From contig NZ_MPOH02000011.1 of the NCBI RefSeq assembly GCF_001896135.2, forward strand, positions 267,103 through 331,102: a stretch of DNA of 64,000 nucleotides. The letters run 5' to 3'. The notes below the pieces were generated by a model that saw only the letters and a list, made by a program, of their open reading frames with translations, did no database searches and was not told the origin of the DNA. Within the stretch, counting starts at the first letter, position 1. The number at the start of each line of letters is the position of its first letter. Of the stretch, positions 62,072-64,000 are shown one piece after another. The DNA is from Streptomyces phaeoluteigriseus (lineage in GTDB: Bacteria; Actinomycetota; Actinomycetes; Streptomycetales; Streptomycetaceae). Made by a program: the position numbers and the translations under genes.

Positions 62072-62538
62072 TGTACGACCTGCTGGTGGTCGGTGCCGGC
62101 CCGCACGGCCTGTCGATCGCGTCCCATGCCGCGGCCGCCGGGCTCGGCCTGCGGGTCCTCGGCCGGCCGATGGCCTCCTGGCGCGACCACATGCCCGCCG
62201 GCATGTACGTGAAGTCCGAGCCGTAGGCGTCGAACCTCTCCGACCCCGCCCGGCGCCGGCGGCTCGACACCTACTGCGCGACCCGCGGGGTGGGGGCCCG
62301 TCACGGCGAGCCGATCCCGGTGGCGATGTCGTCGTACCCCGGCCTCTTCCTGGCCGGTCTGGTCACGGCGTCCGGTTTCGGCCCGGCGATGCGTTTCGTG
62401 CACGGCGCCGGCTTCACCGCGGGGACCCTCGTGCGCGGGGTACGGCGCCGGCTGCGGGCCGGGGTGCCGGGCGCCGACGGTGTTCCGGTGCCCGGCAGGC
62501 GGTCACGGCAGGACGCGGCAGGGGCGGTGCCGGCCTGA
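62071..62538 (+). pseudogene. FAD-dependent oxidoreductase, decayed
   Basis: The gene starts with an intact nucleotide-binding site (MYDLLVVGAGPHGLSIASHA) and overlaps the ATP-grasp stop. Codon 52 is TAG (62224-62226), where the family has Trp (KSEP-W-ASNLSDP). The frame continues for some 55 residues. It then jumps from RHGEPIPVA to LAGLVTASGFGPAMRFVHGA, a segment that belongs near the C-terminus of a ~400-residue family member, so ~200 residues are deleted. Both lesions make it non-functional. It was once a normal partner of the ATP-grasp gene. Confidence 0.8.
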
Positions 62539-62547
62539 GGGCCTGCA

Positions 62548-62582
62548 CGGGTGCCGGGCGCGTGCGAGGCGTCCGGCACCCG
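62548..62582. terminator. Bidirectional hairpin between pseudogene and long chaplin
   Basis: CGGGTGCCGG (62548-62557) pairs with CCGGCACCCG (62573-62582) across 15 bases. It lies just past the chaplin stop at 62589 and just after the pseudogene stop. Confidence 0.75.
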
Positions 62583-62588
62583 TCGCCG

Positions 62589-63469
62589 TCATCGACGGGA
62601 CGCGGTCCGTCCTCGTCGGTACAGCAGGGCGCCCGCGGTGATCAGCACGGCGCTGACGCCCGAGGCGGCGAGCATGGCCCCGCTACCGGTGTGCGGCAGC
62701 TCGGGCCGGTCACCTCCGTGCGGCGGGGAGGTGTGCTCACCGGGGGGCGGAGTGGAGTGGACGCCACCGGGAGGCGGCGAGGTGTGACCGCCGGGCGGGG
62801 GACTCGTGTGACCACCGGGAGGCGGCGAGGTGTGACCACCAGGAGGGGGCGAGGTATGACCACCAGGAGGGGGCGAGGTGTGACCACCAGGAGGGGGCGA
62901 GGTATGACCACCAGGAGGCGGAGTGGAGTGACCGCCACCGGGCGGAGGCGACGAGTGACCACCCGGAGGCGGGGTCGTGTGACCACCGGGAGGCGGCGTC
63001 GACTCGCCGCCGCAGGTGTCGCCATAACCCCCGCAGTCCTCCTCAGGGCTGTCGCCGTAGCCCGGCTCATCCTCACCGGAGGGGGAACCGCCGTAGCCGG
63101 GCTCGTCCTCCTCAGAGGGGGAACCGCCATACCCCGGCTCATCCTCACCGGAGGGGGAACCGCCGTAGCCGGGCTCGTCCCCGTCGTGGGGCGGTGCCTC
63201 GTGGGAGTGGTCCTTGCGTTGCGTTGCGGAGGTGTTCGCACAGGAGTCACCGAAAGCCGGGTTCAGGGCAGCGGTGACGTCGACCGAGTCGCCGCAGGCG
63301 TTCACCGGGACGGTCAGCGGGATCTCGGCGCGTTGCCCGCGAGGGCACCGGGCGAGTTCCTGGCGGTGGCGTCCGCGTGTGAGTCGGCGAGGGCGGAACC
63401 GCCGTACAGGGACAGAATGCCCGTCGCGGCGGCGGCCGCGACCATGCCCTTGCTCAGGGTCTGTCGCAA
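62589..63469 (-). CDS. chpA: Long cell-wall-anchored chaplin (frame change near 63,330)
   Basis: The probable start is TTG 63469, after AGGAAG. A signal peptide (LRQTLSKGMVAAAAATGILS, cleaved at ALA-DSH) is followed by a chaplin domain beginning NSPGALAGN. One base must change at about 63,327-63,336 to continue AEIPLTVPVNACGDSVDVTA...NPAFGDSCAN. Acidic repeats (EDEPGYGGSPS type, four copies) follow, then about ten HTSPPPGG units, and finally a sortase signal LPHTG with a membrane helix and RRGRTASRR tail. Long chaplins usually carry two chaplin domains; I see one. Sortase would anchor it to peptidoglycan to seed chaplin fibres. Named by position next to the short chaplin. Confidence 0.75.
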
Positions 63470-63503
63470 TCTCGTGGTCTTCCTGCTTGAAGAAGTGGGT
63501 AAA

Positions 63504-63542
63504 GCCGGCCCTGGACGTTGGAACTCGGTGTCCTGGGCCGGC
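63504..63542 (-). terminator. Hairpin between the two chaplin genes
   Basis: GCCGGCCC-T-GGAC (63504-63516) pairs with GTCC-T-GGGCCGGC (63530-63542), a 12-bp stem with one T/T mismatch. It lies 34 bases past the chpD stop. Confidence 0.8.
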
Positions 63543-63575
63543 CTCGATCCAGCCGGACGACTGGTACGTGTTCGC

Positions 63576-63803
63576 TCAGTCGTTGATGCAGACGTTGCCG
63601 GCCGCCGGGTTCAGCAGACCGATCACGTTGACGGTGTTACCGCAGACGTTGATCGGGATGTGGATCGGGACCTGGATCACGTTGCCGGACAGGACACCTG
63701 GGGAACCTACGGCCGCGCCGTTGGCACCAGCGTCGGCGAAAGCCGGGGCAGCCCCACCGAGGGCCAGAACCAGACCTGCGAGGACAGCAGCGGTCTTCTT
63801 CAT
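63576..63803 (-). CDS. chpD: Short chaplin
   Basis: A 75-residue chaplin. The signal peptide MKKTAAVLAGLVLALGGAAP ends at AFA-DAG. The mature domain GSPGVLSGNVIQVPIHIPIN ends with NPAAGNVCIND and keeps both Cys. AGAAGGGAAAATC precedes the ATG at 63803. In S. coelicolor chpA and chpD lie side by side next to the rodlin genes; rodlins would be expected just beyond the right end of this window. Confidence 0.87.
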   Translation of the reverse strand: MKKTAAVLAGLVLALGGAAPAFADAGANGAAVGSPGVLSGNVIQVPIHIPINVCGNTVNVIGLLNPAAGNVCIND

Positions 63804-64000
63804 GATTTTCCCTTCTCTACGGTCATGCCTAGATGACGGTCGAAACCGAGCGAGCACAACGGGGACGGCTCGCACCATGACCGCAGCCTGCACACGAGGA
63901 ATTGACGACCGAGGCGACCGCGGAACCCGTGGCACGACGAATTCATGCGAATGCCTCACTTGGCGGCGCGCCGTTCCCCCAGTGGGAGCAGCAGCGCCGA

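Noticed and set aside
62746..63190. Tandem 24-36-bp repeats as a CRISPR array
   Set aside because: There are no unique spacers and no cas genes. The repeats encode HTSPPPGG and PGYGG units in the long chaplin.

Overview
The window is chromosomal DNA of a Streptomyces-type actinomycete. It is very GC-rich, genes often start with GTG, 4-bp ATGA/GTGA overlaps are common, and it carries chaplins, melC-type tyrosinase genes, DUF397 and GntR/UTRA families. Two parts differ in character: an accessory region (about 1-36.7 kb) and a core-like developmental region (36.8-64 kb).

Accessory region. At the left, in visibly AT-richer DNA, a ROK-family protein (291-2123) diverges from a nitrilase-superfamily protein (2155-3621). 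A large defence-type island follows (4.3-29.7 kb). It has two minus-strand operons and a flanking DUF262/HNH gene. The first operon, read right to left, encodes a DUF262 protein, an AAA ATPase with DUF3696, an unknown 321-residue protein, a 2256-residue DEAD helicase with DUF1998 and a nuclease-like tail, and a UvrD-like helicase with a RelE-like N-terminus. The second encodes a Ser/Thr kinase, DrmD (SNF2 helicase) and DrmMI (Eco57I-like methyltransferase). Canonical drmA, drmB and drmC were not found. Between the operons lies a gene that looks like an in-frame fusion of an XRE/DUF5753 regulator to DUF397. From 29.7 to 36.6 kb come small hypothetical genes, a cluster of overlapping small genes with a GntR regulator, and a second GntR gene with a palindromic operator. 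At 36691-36740 there is an orphan 3' half of a tRNA-Arg(TCT) gene. I read this as the right attachment site of an integrated element that contains everything to its left.

Core-like region. A possible biosynthetic cluster comes first: Sfp-type phosphopantetheinyl transferase, alpha/beta hydrolase with a 17-unit pentapeptide repeat, S-adenosylmethionine decarboxylase, BpsA-like aminopropyltransferase joined to a GNAT domain, FkbH-like HAD protein, and acyl carrier protein. The rest resembles, from memory, the S. coelicolor segment SCO2699-SCO2717: chaplin G, tyrosinase and its chaperone, secreted proteins, chaplin F, an exopolysaccharide operon (glycosyltransferases, sugar-phosphate transferase, Wzy-like polymerase, MurJ-like flippase, deacetylase, Wzz-like protein, GNAT/FemAB-like protein, GH26-like hydrolase, ATP-grasp protein), a decayed FAD oxidoreductase, a long LPxTG chaplin and a short chaplin. 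Together these genes build the hydrophobic, pigmented, polysaccharide-coated surface of aerial hyphae.

Quality note. Seven genes between 26.6 and 63.4 kb need a single-base frame change to give a sensible protein, mostly at G/C runs. The 21 kb of long genes to the left has none. I treat these as probable sequence errors, not confirmed pseudogenes. There is no rRNA operon, intact tRNA, CRISPR array, transposase or integrase that I can support.
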